Shown in pieces: positions 1 to 12,300 of a DNA stretch of 64,000 nucleotides. Each line of letters starts with the position of its first letter. The stretch's first letter is position 1. The notes under the pieces are model-generated. The model worked only from the letters and a program-made list of their open reading frames with translations, had not been told where the DNA came from and did no database searches. Origin of the DNA: Oscheius dolichura (taxonomy: Eukaryota > Nematoda > Chromadorea > Rhabditida > Rhabditidae); contig OW051493.1 in assembly GCA_932521035.1 (NCBI GenBank), positions 1,674,001 through 1,738,000 of the forward strand. Reading direction: 5' to 3'. Position numbers and translations under genes: made by a program.

Positions 1-384
1 TCTCGGCGCCTTTGTGCCCCCTCAAATTATTAGAAACCCGCCCAAAAAACTTGGGGGCGACAAGAGATTCGAGAGGGTCTACAGACCGGAGAGGGGGAAG
101 TGCCCCCTCCTCCCCCTCTCTGACTCATGACCGTCTCCCCCCTTCCTTCCCTTCCCCGGGGGGCAAAGGGGGGCCGAGAGATAGATGAATTGTTTTCGGA
201 CGTCTTCCTCTCGGATTTGATAGCATTAATTCTCGAGGACGGCTTCTTTTTGGCGGGAATTCGGAGCCTTTCTTCTTTCCTTTTTTTGCCCTTTTTCGAA
301 AGAAGGAAACTTTATGTTTTATCTCTGTTACTTATTGGACTGTAGAGAATTTTGACCACTATGATGTTGTTCGGATTGAAGGAG

Positions 385-1935
385 TAAAAATTAATTTCAA
401 ATATTTTTTTTTCTCTTCGGTTACGGGGTAAATATAAGTTTTTGTGATCATCTTCGCTTTTCATTATTATATAATCTTACCTCATCCAAAAGTCACTTTT
501 CCGTTTTTTTTTCTCCATTTCCTCCTCCCATTTGAACAATTTCTAATGTTTCTACCTGGTTACTTATTTTGTTCAAGTTTTGAGCGATGGTTCCGTGAAC
601 GAAAGTTTAGCACGCAAAAAAATCTCCAATAAATGACCGTTTCATCGAAAACTAATTTGTAACCCAGCTCCAAAGTTGCTAACTTTTCAAGCCATATTTA
701 CCAAAGCAAAGATTGGTCGCAATTAGGACTTTTGCTTATAAGTTGTCCTGGAAATATTTTGAAAAAAAGTGAAAATTTTTATTCTTCACGGTGGAAATAT
801 AAAAGAGAACCTCAATAGCGATCAATAGAGCAATTTTCTTTCGTTTCTATGATGCATCCATTAGCGCCTTATACACTGTTTGCAGTAAAATAAATATTTT
901 CAATTTTTGCGAAGTGTTGCATTTATATAAAATCAAAACTCGCTATATATATTCAAAACCCCATATATATTGCCTACTAATTGTCAATCTACCAATTTGA
1001 ATCCGTTTGAAGCTCATTCCTCATAATTTTTCTTGTTTTACTCCACCTTTATCTAAAATTTAGTAGATTCTTCTCTAGAATGAGCCGCTCGTGTTTTTGA
1101 AATACGTCCCAAAAATCGCCTTTCCTCCAACTCAAATATTGAGGTGTCCCCGGCTTCCAATTCTCTTCCCATTGTAGAGCCGCCCATCGTTTGGTTAAAA
1201 ATTACACAAGATATAGATTTCAAACATTTTTTTTGTCTTCGATCACGGGGTAAATGTAAGTTTTTGTGATCACTTTAAGTTTTTGTGATCCAATCCGTTT
1301 TCGCAGTGATTGGCCGGCGTCCGAAAAAGACTTTTCCATTCTTTTCTCCATTTCCGTTCACCCATTTGAGCAATTTGAAATGTTTCTGTTTGGTCACTTA
1401 TTCTGTTTCTGATTTCAGTCTATCTACCCTTGAATTTTAGTTTCCAATCCGTTTTTTAGCCCAACGGGGTTCCCAAACGATATCACTGTAGCGAGTTTTG
1501 ATTTTATATAAATTTTACCTGGAATATGACAAAATAGGAAGTTTTTTTGTTTTACGTTGAGTATTTAGAATTGTTGGATAAAAACGTTTCAATAAACAAT
1601 GTGGTAAAAACCTACGGTAAACTTTTGTCGCCTATGTGATCCAGTACCGAATCCTTCCAAATTACACTTCTTATAGTTGTATCGTACGTATTTTCTCAAT
1701 CAATTAATTTGAAGCACTTTCTGTTATTTTCTCATCATTTTTCTTGTTTTACTCCACCTTTATCTAAAATTGAGTAACATCTTTACAATTTTTGATCCAG
1801 CGACTCCAAGGCTATTTTTACTCTTCCCTCCTCATTTTTTCTTCATTTTAAAGTGCTCATTTTCCTAAAATACGTCCTAAAAATCACCCTTCTTCCAAAT
1901 GTTGAGGTATCCCCCCACATCCAGTTCCCTTCCCA
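385..1935. repeat. Diverged tandem duplication, unit about 0.75-0.8 kb
   Basis: Blocks at about 385-580, 1015-1060 and 1090-1165 recur in the same order at about 1207-1410, 1730-1770 and 1851-1935. Offsets of about 820, 711 and 760 bp show that indels have accumulated. The best-kept shared stretch is the run at about 1019-1060 and 1731-1772, ending in CACCTTTATCTAAAAT. The copies have diverged clearly, so the duplication is not recent. No coding frame is preserved. Confidence 0.6.
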
Positions 1936-4254
1936 CCGGTGCTGCCCAGTTTATCCCTCTTCCCGGCTGAGTTACTCCATATCCGATTTGGACCCATATT
2001 TATCCATTTTACGGGGCAGAGTGGGGCAAAAATCCTTCTGGTTGACTAGCAGGGGGGCTAGAACGTCACAATCTATTGTCAAAAAAAAAACAAACCGAGA
2101 TTAGTGGAAAATTCTCCTTGAATTCTTATGTTCTGAGTAGAACATAAAAGTTTGGACTTTTTCGCACTTGAATAATTGCGCTCCCTCATAACTCAAAAAA
2201 CAGAAATTTTCAGTTTTTCTTTCCAAAAAAAGAGCAAAACAGAGAAAAACCAATGGTTTCCGAAGGAATACATTGATCTCTTTCCCTGTCCCGCAGCCTC
2301 CCCTCCGGTCTCTCGCCTGCTCTCTTCCTTCCTTCCCCCCACGTGTACCCAGCAAACAAAAGATCTGAGCTCACTGACAGTTTCTCTCGTTAGCTCACGG
2401 CACATTGCTCACGTTTTATTCTGGACTTTGGCTGTTTCTTATTTTGTAACGGAGAGAAATTGAACCTTATTTATCCGTAGGTGTAGTGAGAAACAACTTT
2501 ATTATTCCCTTTTACTCAAAGAATTCTTTCAAAAAACAATTTTATATTTCATAATACCAATAAAAAGGCAACTCGAAACAGTCACACATTTTTTTGACTT
2601 GCAGTCTTCCTCTCAATAATTCCAACATTCAATCATTTCCCTATTTCTGACTTCCTTTTTTTGATTTCCACAACCCATTTCAACCATTCTTTGGCTAAAA
2701 ATATGACAAATTCCATTGGTACTGCTTTTATGACTGAGACAACTCATTTGTTTAGAAGAGTATCCTGAAATGGAACTCACTTTGTCCCTATTATCGTTGC
2801 CGAATATTTTTTTATTTCACGTTTGGGTTAAATGGAATACTTGAAAGTTTCATCCATTCCCTTGTAATTATTGTCGCTTCTTTCCGAATATTCCCGTATT
2901 TTCCCTCTATTACCTCCTTACTAGAGTTGTATTCGACTTTCTTACTCTTTATCGCTGTTATTTTTGGTAAGACTAGAGTGAAACAACTGCCTCTTCAATC
3001 AAGTGACCGATAATCCCAACATTTTTTGTACTTCACTGTAAAGCTAAATAGAAAATTACCTCCTTACTAGCATGAAACAAAGAACTAGTTTGCATTTCAT
3101 TTTTGTCACTTTTTCATCGAATTATTCCAGTTTTTTTGAGCAGTTCCCCTAAATTTTATTCCCTTTTTACTCTTTATTCACTTCCCAAAGATTTCAAGTT
3201 ACTTTCAATTGAAAATTTCTGATAACCGCTCCCTTTGGTAACCCATAGAAGACACTATTGACTTCAAAATAATTCACTCGGCTTTTATTACTATTTCTGC
3301 AGCGATCCCATCAATTTATCTTTCAACGATCTATTATAAGGACTAGAAGAGCCCAGTATTTATGAGGGTTTTGTGTTGGCGGAGGCTCCGCGTTAGGGTC
3401 TTTTTCGTTCCCCTGGTTTTGGTCGAAATCTCCGGATTTGACAAAACGAAAAGCGAAACCATTTTTGACAGTTAGCTGACCGAAGCAGGCCACTTATAGA
3501 AAAAGGCTTAACTTTGGTAAAGTGCATTTTCGAAATTTAAAAGCTCGCTTCCTCCTCACTGCCTCACTTTCAAAAAATTCTAAAAGTGCAGTTCGAGCGA
3601 GCAAAAATTATCGGTTCGAATGAGCCTACTCTCAACTCCTGAGCTTGAAAAAAAGTTCCGGTCACACATCACCTTTTTTCTAGCCAAGTGAAAAAATGAA
3701 ACCATTACTTCAATGCCTTCAGTACTTCAACTGTTCAATCAACGTTCCATGCAATCTTTCTAAATTTCCTAGTTTTACTTCCCTCTTTTATTTCCCCTAT
3801 TACCGTTCATTCATTCTTTGGTTTCAATGTATCCTCAACTTCTCGCTCTTGCCATCCCTGATCTAACCCGTGTCGGGTTTTATTTACGGCACCCCCTGGA
3901 TCCATTGCACAATTTGCCGTCTATTGAAATTCATAAAATTAGATTCATTCTCAAACTAACATCATTTTCGGCTGATCCCCTGCTCCGTTCGCTTTTCCTC
4001 ATCCGTATTCCCGCTTTTTTTGCCTTGCTTGATTTTTCTAAATGTTCTATTTCTCCTTTTTATTCTACTGAACGGAAATACGAAGCTGGTTCATCGGACT
4101 GCATGTATCCTACAATTCTAGGCTCTATCACAATTGAATTTCTTGAGATTCGCTTCTTCCAATCCTTCCCTTTTAGTCTTGTGAGGTTACTGTAACGAAA
4201 AATTGAAATGACTTCTAATATACGTACAGATCGGAATTGTTCTAACTATTCGTA

Positions 4255-5150
4255 ATTTCATTACTTCATATTTCTACGCTATATCCAGTCGATTTAGTCT
4301 ATAGAGCTCTTGTAGGATCAATAGGTGGTCGCTAAGCTTAGCTTTATGTTCAATTTGAAATCTAGAAATCATCAGGAGTTTCTTCATTTTGACAGGTTTC
4401 CTTCTGTGCTCTTGAAAATTCGCTACGAAATATTGAAAATATCTCAACCAACATTTTGAACAATTTACTCGGCAATTTACGTTCGTCCTGAAACTCAATA
4501 GTCCTTTTTTTATAATTCTTTCTACTATTCATCTTCAGAAAGCTTTTCCAACGTTCCCAACGTAATGACCCGGTTATCCTTCATTATTTCATATATTTTT
4601 ACGTTATACCCAATCAATTTAGTTAATTGGAATTTTGTAAGAATCAATAGATGGTCGCTAAGCGTATGTACAATTTGAAATCTGCAGATCATCCTGTACT
4701 AACAAGGGAACCTTTTTAGTTTAAGGTGGCTTCACGCAACAAGGCCGTATGTCCTCTACATCATTACAAACGCAATGAATAGGCTTTTGGAACGGGTGGT
4801 CAATTATTAGTGTCAGAAAAAATAGCAAAAATGGTGTTGACCCACGAGAACTTGGAAAGGAAAAGACAGAAGATTTGTAAGCGAGTGCACTATCCACTCG
4901 ACCACTTGGTTACACTTTGATTGCAGCAATCCATTGCTTACAAGTCAGTTATCCATTTCGACCGATTTTACGTGTTGAACGAAATGGCGTCGGGTGCCGT
5001 AACACGGGTCATTTGAAGAAATATTAAATCGGACTCTAGGACAGTTTTGAATGCCCTATTGAATGGTGTAGGCCTTGTTGCGTGAAGCCACCTTAAACTA
5101 AAAAGGTTCCCTTGTAAGAATTTCCTCATTTTTACCGTTTTCACTGGTTT
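4255..5150. repeat. Diverged tandem duplication interrupted by a foldback element
   Basis: About 4255-4400 recurs at 4570-4700: both copies have the words TAGTCGATT/TCAATTTAGT, AATAGRTGGTCGCTAAGC and CAATTTGAAATCT followed by ATCATC. In the second copy the match stops at about 4700 and resumes near 5118 (TTTCCTCATTTTTACCG against TTTCTTCATTTTGACAG). The element at 4703-5114 therefore inserted into an already duplicated sequence, which dates the two events relative to each other. Confidence 0.55.
4703..5114. mobile_element. Foldback MITE, PIF/Harbinger-like (copy 1), with tRNA-like box
   Basis: Terminal inverted repeats of about 44 bp start with CAAGGGAACC and contain TAAGGTGGCTTCACGC. The element is flanked by TAA on both sides (4700-4702 and 5115-5117), so the target duplication fits the TWA rule of PIF/Harbinger elements. 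On the minus strand, 4894-4904 reads TGGTCGAGTGG, a tRNA A-box match, continuing into a D-arm-like stretch. No transposase frame is present, so it is non-autonomous. A second copy lies at 12337-13117 and a one-ended copy near 56900-57048. Confidence 0.75.
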
Positions 5151-6174
5151 TTACTGAAAGTATTGGAAAAACAAATTGAAAATTTCCAGAACGCGGATTT
5201 ACCCTAGCATTTTTGACATCCTGCTAAACAATTTATGGTCACTGCGGAACATTTCTGTATTATTTTTGACGATCTTCCAGCCCACAATATTCTTTTCCAT
5301 CATATCTAATGTCCTCAATTAGCTAAATTTATTGAATTTTATTATGTTTTAACCAGTTCATTTAATCGATAGAGTACTTTTTCTTCCAATGTTCCTGGTT
5401 CAATACGGTAAATGTCAAAAATCCGCTTTCTACCATTCTTTCCACTTTTCTCCCAGTTGCAGAACCATTTCCTCCACCTGCTTCAGTCTCTCGTCTCTTC
5501 AAATCACGTCACCCCCTTTCCCCCTCCAATTTGGTCTCCGCTTACCTTCCCCCGTCTCTCTGGCCCTCTCCCCCTGGCAAGAGGGATCTCTACCCGTTTC
5601 ATGTTCTCGGTTGAATAATTCCACCCGGTCCAACTGCCCAGCTAAGTCTCTCTTTCTCCCTCTCCTTCTGGCTGTTTCCCTCCTTCTCGTATCCCAATTC
5701 TTAAAATTCGAAAGAGATACTTCCTGTCAATGGGGAAAAGGGAAAATGTCACCTTCAGGAATTGTTGCCTTTTGTTCATTCTACCCGGGTTTATCCATTA
5801 CTGTCTGATAGCGATTTTGTAACTTTAGCACGCTGCTGCTTTTATGTTACTACAATAAATGTGCACCAGCCGGAGCACCCCTTCGGGGAAGACTTCTCTG
5901 TTTCCAAGTGTTCTCCCTCTATTTCCCCCTCTAATGCCTTTTTCTCCCTTCTTTTTCTTATCTAATGAGTCAAAGATTGGCCAGCAGTGAGGGTGCTTGC
6001 CTCTATCTTCCAAGAAACCCATTTTATCCCATTTGAATCCATTCAATTTTGAGAAAAATTCAAATGTCTCTCCAAATTTCTTGAAACTCTTCTCTATTTT
6101 GTATCGTCCACTCCATAAATCCTTTGTCTTCTCTCCCTTCTCACTATTTTTCTCAAAAAGATCGCTTTTCTCAG

Positions 6175-6361
6175 ATGTGGGGCGATAAGGACAAGCCCGA
6201 TCCTCTTCTACTGGGTTCTCATTTTCCTATGGGTGGACATATGCTAGGTCACGGGCTACACGGCCGACACGATCTATACCGTAATCTTCATCGAGGATTT
6301 GGAAGACAGCCGAAACCGACGGTTCTTTGGAAAGGAGACACCGCCAGGAGGAAACGATTCG
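6175..6361 (+). CDS. Most upstream first exon of the C2 gene
   Basis: The ATG directly follows TTTTCTCAG, a strong acceptor, as expected when a spliced leader is added immediately before the start codon. The frame encodes a Gly/His-rich then basic peptide (MWGDKDKPDP at the start, ARRKRFG at the end). The frame closes with TAG at 6370-6372, so a donor must lie earlier. A donor at 6362 (GTTGGT) or at 6281 (GTAATC) leaves phase 1 and joins the 20800 acceptor in frame. The donor-like GTGAGG at 6372 would create a stop with that exon. The exon looks coding; its downstream partner is inferred. Confidence 0.5.
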
Positions 6362-9300
6362 GTTGGTTTTAGTGAGGGAGAAATATCAGGGCAGAATGCA
6401 GGGAGAAATGTTTCGGGAAGGACATAAAAAGCTAGGATGGGATTGAATAATGTTGGTCAAGACAACTGTTCAGGAAATGGACGAAAAACCCTTGCGCTGT
6501 CTTTCAAAAAGACATGTTTTTCACAAAAATGTAAGAAATTTCGACACAAAAATTACTGTTGCATACTACGGCACCTCCTGAAGGCCTTCTTATACTCAAT
6601 GGATAAAACACAGTTGGTTATTGCAATAGTTTGAATTTGATTTCCGAGAAACGGTCCTAGAGAAAAGGTTTCACGTTCCCTATAAAGGAGAAGTAAAACA
6701 TGAACCAACAGTATAATGGTAATCAACTTTGGAAAATTATTTGGAAAAAATGGAAAAAGGCGCGCGATGGTTTACTGTAGAAAGTACAGTAATGAAGGCT
6801 TGCTTTGCGTTTTTCTTTAGACAGCGATTTGGTTCAGTTCGAATATCAGTAAAGTGAATTATGTTTCAAAAGAGTTATAAATGTTAGTTACAGTGCTTAT
6901 TGATGTTTCTCCCGGGAAAATTTAGTGGTGAACAACTTTCAAATTAGTGAAAGAGTGAAATCAGGGGCCGTATGCAATCAACCACCCGGGTGCCACCCGG
7001 ACGCGTCCGGGTAGGGATTTTGTTCTCAATTTTCTACCCGGGAGCCTCCCGGGTGGGCCCGGGTAGTTGATTGCATACGGCCACAGTTGTATTGGATAAT
7101 CTGGTAATTGTATGGAACTCTTGTTTGTCTACGAAATATGGATAACTAGTATGCCTCCGGCGGCCTTTGGCAAAATTTCAGCGGCGGAAACGGTTTCAAT
7201 TATCTTATTTAGTTACAGTAAAACAAGCAAAAAGCAATGGATTAGTCTGAAAAACTTTCCCAATTAGAAGAATAAGAAACTCGGTCTATATTGCGGTAAT
7301 ACGAAAAGTTATCACACAATTCTATTGACGCGATACTTTGGAGAAAGTTTCGAATTACTTATAAAGCCTAAGTAAAGCATGGCTAATAGTCCAGCTCCTT
7401 GCCTTGTTAGCTTCTTGAACCCACCCCAATTGATACCGTCTAAATGAGTTCCTTACACTAGTCTGCTGGCTTACTGTAGAAATAGGAAGTGGTTTTTATT
7501 TTTTATTTTATTGCCTTTTTTACGTTTTCCTCGTCATTTTCCCAACTATTACCTTATTTTTGTAGGCTATGCAACGTTTTAAAACGTTACAAAATGGGAA
7601 TAATAATGGAGCAGCAGGGTATTAAAGCGATAAAGTTAGTCTTCGGCGTTTAGCTAATCAGAATCGAAATTTGAAATTTATTCTGTTGAGGCTAGAAATT
7701 ATCAGAAAATGCTGAGAACGACGCTCCATGGTTGGCGACGTACGAATCAAATTTCTTTGCTTCAAGTTGGCTTGATAAGGTTTCGCTTATTCTTCTCTTT
7801 CAGTGTACGAATCGATGAATAGGGGGGTACTGTTTTTTTAATCTGACCAGTTACGAATCTTCTTTTTCTCTACACCACCCCTCAATTTATAATTGTAAAT
7901 TCAATTGAATGATCTTCAGGGAGCCATTGCAGAAAATGTTCCACTTTTCTTATAAATTAACCAGAATCCATGGGCTTCTGATAGCTTCTCAATTTTGAAG
8001 GTCTTGTTTTCTGTTAAAAAATTATTCGTATTTTCCTTCTTTCATAGGCTCTTCTTATTATTTCCTCGCGATGCTCACAGTTTGAAACATTAGGTAGCTT
8101 TTAGTAACGAAATTTGAACCTTTTTTTTGTTCCATGGAGCCTAGAAAGTAGCGAACTGTGATGGGCTTAGTGATTGACTTGAAATCTCTTTGAAAATAAT
8201 TCTGTTTCAAGGCAGCTTGATAAGGTTTCAATTGCTCTTTCGCTTCAGTTTTCGATGTATTCAGAAGGGATACTGTATTTTCCAAAACTAACCGGTTACA
8301 AACCTTCTTTTTCTAAATATCCAACCCCTCAATTCCCCCGTCTTTCCCCCGACGTCGAGAACCTTTGCTCCCCGGTTTTGCGTTTTGTGATGCGCCGTCT
8401 CTCATTTTTCTCTCTCCTCATCTCCCTCTGGGAATAATTTGTAACTATAAACAATTTCAAGGGCACAGATGAAAAACAAACACAATGGGAAGAGACGAAG
8501 ACGGATGTCTCTTTATCCAGAAAAAAACGAGACAGAGGATGAGAGATGAGAACGGCTCCAAAAATAGTCTGGAAGGTGTATAAGCCGGGTGTTATCCCGT
8601 CCTCTTTTCATTCTTCTTGTCTCCATTCTGTTTTTCTTGCCATTTTATTACTCCGGGAAGCAGAAAAACGGGGAAAATAACAAAATGACCGAGGAAATGG
8701 AAGGAAATTGGCCCTGAAAGTGTTTTATAGTCCATTTTCAACGGATATTCCAAGGAGCAACCTCTCCGCTGCGGGACCAGGAAGCTTTTAACCCTCGTCC
8801 CGTAACGGAGACGCGCGACCAAATTTGAATCCATGGAATATCCGCTGGAAATGGGCTATAGTACTGTTTTGGTGAGATTTTAAAAGTTTCGGCGACGGTG
8901 TAAAAATATTGCTGAAGAGGAAATTGATGGTAATGGATACAGTACATTGTGTATTTCAATGCCCTTATAAATATTTGAAAATATGTAGAACAATCAATCA
9001 ATAGGAGATGGGTTCATGTTTATGAAATTCTAAAATGCTGCGATTTCCTGATACGACCTATCCCCTATGTTGCCAAGATATTCACCGAATTTTGCTCCCA
9101 AAGACGGAAAAGCCAAAGACGGGGCCTCTTTGCCCTTTTCCTGTTTTCCTCATAAGCTAATTACTCCTCCGAATAGGAGAATATTGAGAAAACTACCAAT
9201 ACCCCCCAACATTTCTGACCTGGCACGTTCGAAATGAGGCAAAGCTCGATTGTGGTCTTTTTAGCCTTCAGTCCTTTGATAAATCCGGGTCAAATCCTAC

Positions 9301-12300
9301 CCTAATAATAGGCAGATCTCGGCCGGAGGCATACTTGTTACAAACATATTGTCCAGTTTTCAAGTTTTTACATTTACATTTATTATACCCATTTTGTCTT
9401 GTTATACAAGGTCAGGGTGTGCGCTTCTTTTTCTTCATTCTTCTATCTTTCGCAATCCTTGTATTGAGTCGGCAACTTTGCATATCCTTTCTCAACACTT
9501 CTTTCCATCTCATCGCTGGTCGTCCTTTTGGTCTTTTTCCTTCCTCTTTCAGATTCAACATTTTCTTGCTGATATGATTTGCTTCTCGTCTGTATGCATC
9601 CCGTACCATCTCAGCCGTTTTTCCTTGAGTTTTTCACTTATCTTGGTTACTTGGATTGATGTCCTTAGTTGTCTGTTGGGGATGTCTATCTAAATATGTG
9701 GAGAGCCTGTGCTGGATAGTAAATTGATGAGGACACCACGGTACTAAAAGTTTTGTGTAGCAGTCCCGCCATAAAAGATCCACAGGGATGGGCTCCTTAC
9801 TTGTTTTTTTGAATTATTGCATCAAAAATCGGAAAATTTGTTCCACCTGGCTTTTATATAGTTAACTCTGTTTGTTACCCGTTTCTGCTTCCGTAACCGC
9901 GCCCGTAGCATTCAATTGTAACTTTTCCCTGCTTTCTCTAGGCCTCTATACAAAGAAGAGACTGTTGTTGTAAAATTAGGAAATGGAAGGTTGAAAGTGT
10001 TCTGGAAACGGTTCTTTGGATAGTCTTCAGAGCAGCAATTCCGCGATCGTACTTTTTTCTGTTAGTTCATAACTTTTTTTTTCTTCACTGCTATCATGAA
10101 TAGCAAAATGGTCATAAACGATGCTATGCGACATTTTTTTAATGTAGTCTTTGTGTTTACTCTATGCTGTCGGTCTGCCAACAATTGGAAAATTCTGTTC
10201 CAGTCAATCTTTATAACGATACCTCTGCTTGTTACTAATTACTAACATACTGGAAAATGTTTCGGGAACAGTTCTTATGGCAAGTTTTCCAGAGCAGCAA
10301 TTCTATTCTCGGGCGTTTTCTGTTACTTCATACCATAACAAGCCAACATATGTCATAAACGAACCGTCGCAAAGTTCAACATTAAAAAATCCATTTGTTT
10401 CAACCAGCAATATAAAATTAACCAAGAGAGAAGTTCGTTTCCGTTATCTCAAACTTTCACAAATTGAGAAATTGCGCACTTGGAAGAAGAAAATCAAAAA
10501 TGTTTCGGGGAAGATTCTTATAGAAAGACAGGATTTGATTGATGATCTTCATTGCGTTTGCAGTTTCAGCTAAAATTTCTCCCGTCTTCCCTGCTCCAAA
10601 AGTAGTAAAGCGTAAAGTTCCCCCTCTCTCTCCCCGTCCCGCTCCCGAATTCCGTCTCTTTGCCCTCTGCTCTATTATGATCCGGGGGTGCCCTCCATTG
10701 CGGGAGAGAACGAGAAGGGGAAGGGAGGAGAGAGAGAGCAATTTGTGGCCGCTTGTTATCCCTCAAAACTTTCGAGAAAAGTTGAAATTTTGAGCCGGAA
10801 ACCGGGTGGCGGCCGGATGAGCTCTAAATTCTGTCCTATTCTTTTGCGACGGAAGGGGAGAGGATGTTTTTCCTGGAAGAAGTCGACCACCCGAGTCGGA
10901 GAGCCAGGCCAACGTCATTCTTATTTTCAATTTTCATTTTCCAAAGGAACATTTCTAGCAATCGCATAGGAAAAAAGTTTATTAATTCCCTCGCCAATAC
11001 GGCAAAAAAATCAAAATGTTCGTCCTCGTTTTCTAAATTTCTAGATTTGCCGCTCCTACTGCTCAAATCGTTCCGGGAGCCTGCTCTTCCTCTTTTCTAT
11101 ACTTCTCATTCTCTGAAAAACAAAAAACAAGCAAGCTATCAAGCACACACACTCTCACAGCTGTTACGTATGTTGCTCTCCTCCATGAGCCCATTCCATG
11201 CTACTATACTTTACTCTTTTTCTCCTTTTTTTGTATTATGGACTGGTTAAAAGTAAGAGGATGGCAGTGATATCAATCAGTTCGCGAAGTTCAAGTTGAC
11301 AGTTCAACGCCTTTTATTTCCGACTAACAATTTATATTGCCCAGCTTTCAGCTAAAAGTTAAAAGCGAGGAAAAGTGAAGCCATCAATGGACTTCCTTTG
11401 TGGGTAAATGCTTATTAGAAGCAATACGGTAATTTGATTCAATGAACAAGTTTTGGGATTGCTTTCTTTTATTCACGGGCACCTCCCATTTTGGTTCTGC
11501 AATTAGTAGATTTCTGTCGGCAAATGTTTCAGTAGTAGATAAAAAGATCCGGGTAGAGAGATCATCAGTGCGGCTTGGGCCCATATACAAATTGATCCAC
11601 CCTAACGAATCTCGAACTGCTTCGTTTTTTCTGTAACTTTAGAAGACTCTTCAGCAATGCTGTGAGTCCTGGATTGAAAACGTCTAGTACTGTAGCCGCT
11701 ATCCGTTTCATTGGGTCGATATAATGACAGTACCTTATTCTTTATATTGCCATGTTAGTATAATGGAGAATTTTGACTAAAACAACATTGTTTCGTAGAT
11801 TGGTTAAAAGTTTCAAAATATGGAATCCAGCAATTTGTAAACAGGGATCTTCTAGTCAATTTTGTTTCCTACAAAGGGTATAAGGGCCTGGTTTATCTCA
11901 TAGCACTATTTGCATTATGGTTATTTCATAATTCTCGATAGTTTTACATTTTTATATTTTTTACAGCCATTATAACTTTACCACTCCATTCATTCAATGA
12001 TCCGGTAGGAAGCGTAGTAATTGAAGTTTTCAGCTCTTCTTGATACGGATCATTTGTTCACTTCTTTACTTACTTCTTTCGGTTGCGAAAATATCAAACT
12101 CAAACCTTTTTCTTTCTTTTCTGCCCGCGTGACCCTGATTTTGTATTCATTTTTAAGATTTCCTCACGAAAATTTGTTCACAACAACGAATTATTAATAG
12201 GATATTTAGTCAAGCCGCGAGGGAACTAATCTTTTGAAACTTTTCTCATTCACCGCTCGGCGGCCGCCGTCACCAACAACAAATATGTGTTCTCCTCCTC

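Larger units (their letters stand above)
1..6174. other. Gene-free leader region
   Basis: I see no supportable gene here. The open frames, including one of 139 codons at 5389-5808, are short and pyrimidine-rich, without splice-flanked coding character. The stretch contains a diverged tandem duplication (about 385-1935), a second duplication around 4255-4700 interrupted by a 412-bp foldback element (4703-5114), and a C/T-rich block near 5450-5700. The last few hundred bases are probably the 5' flank of the gene that starts at 6175. Confidence 0.5.

Noticed and set aside
5389-5808. 139-codon frame before the C2 gene
   Set aside because: The sequence is a pyrimidine-rich island, so Ser/Leu/Pro/Phe codons follow from composition. 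A second overlapping frame is open in the same place.
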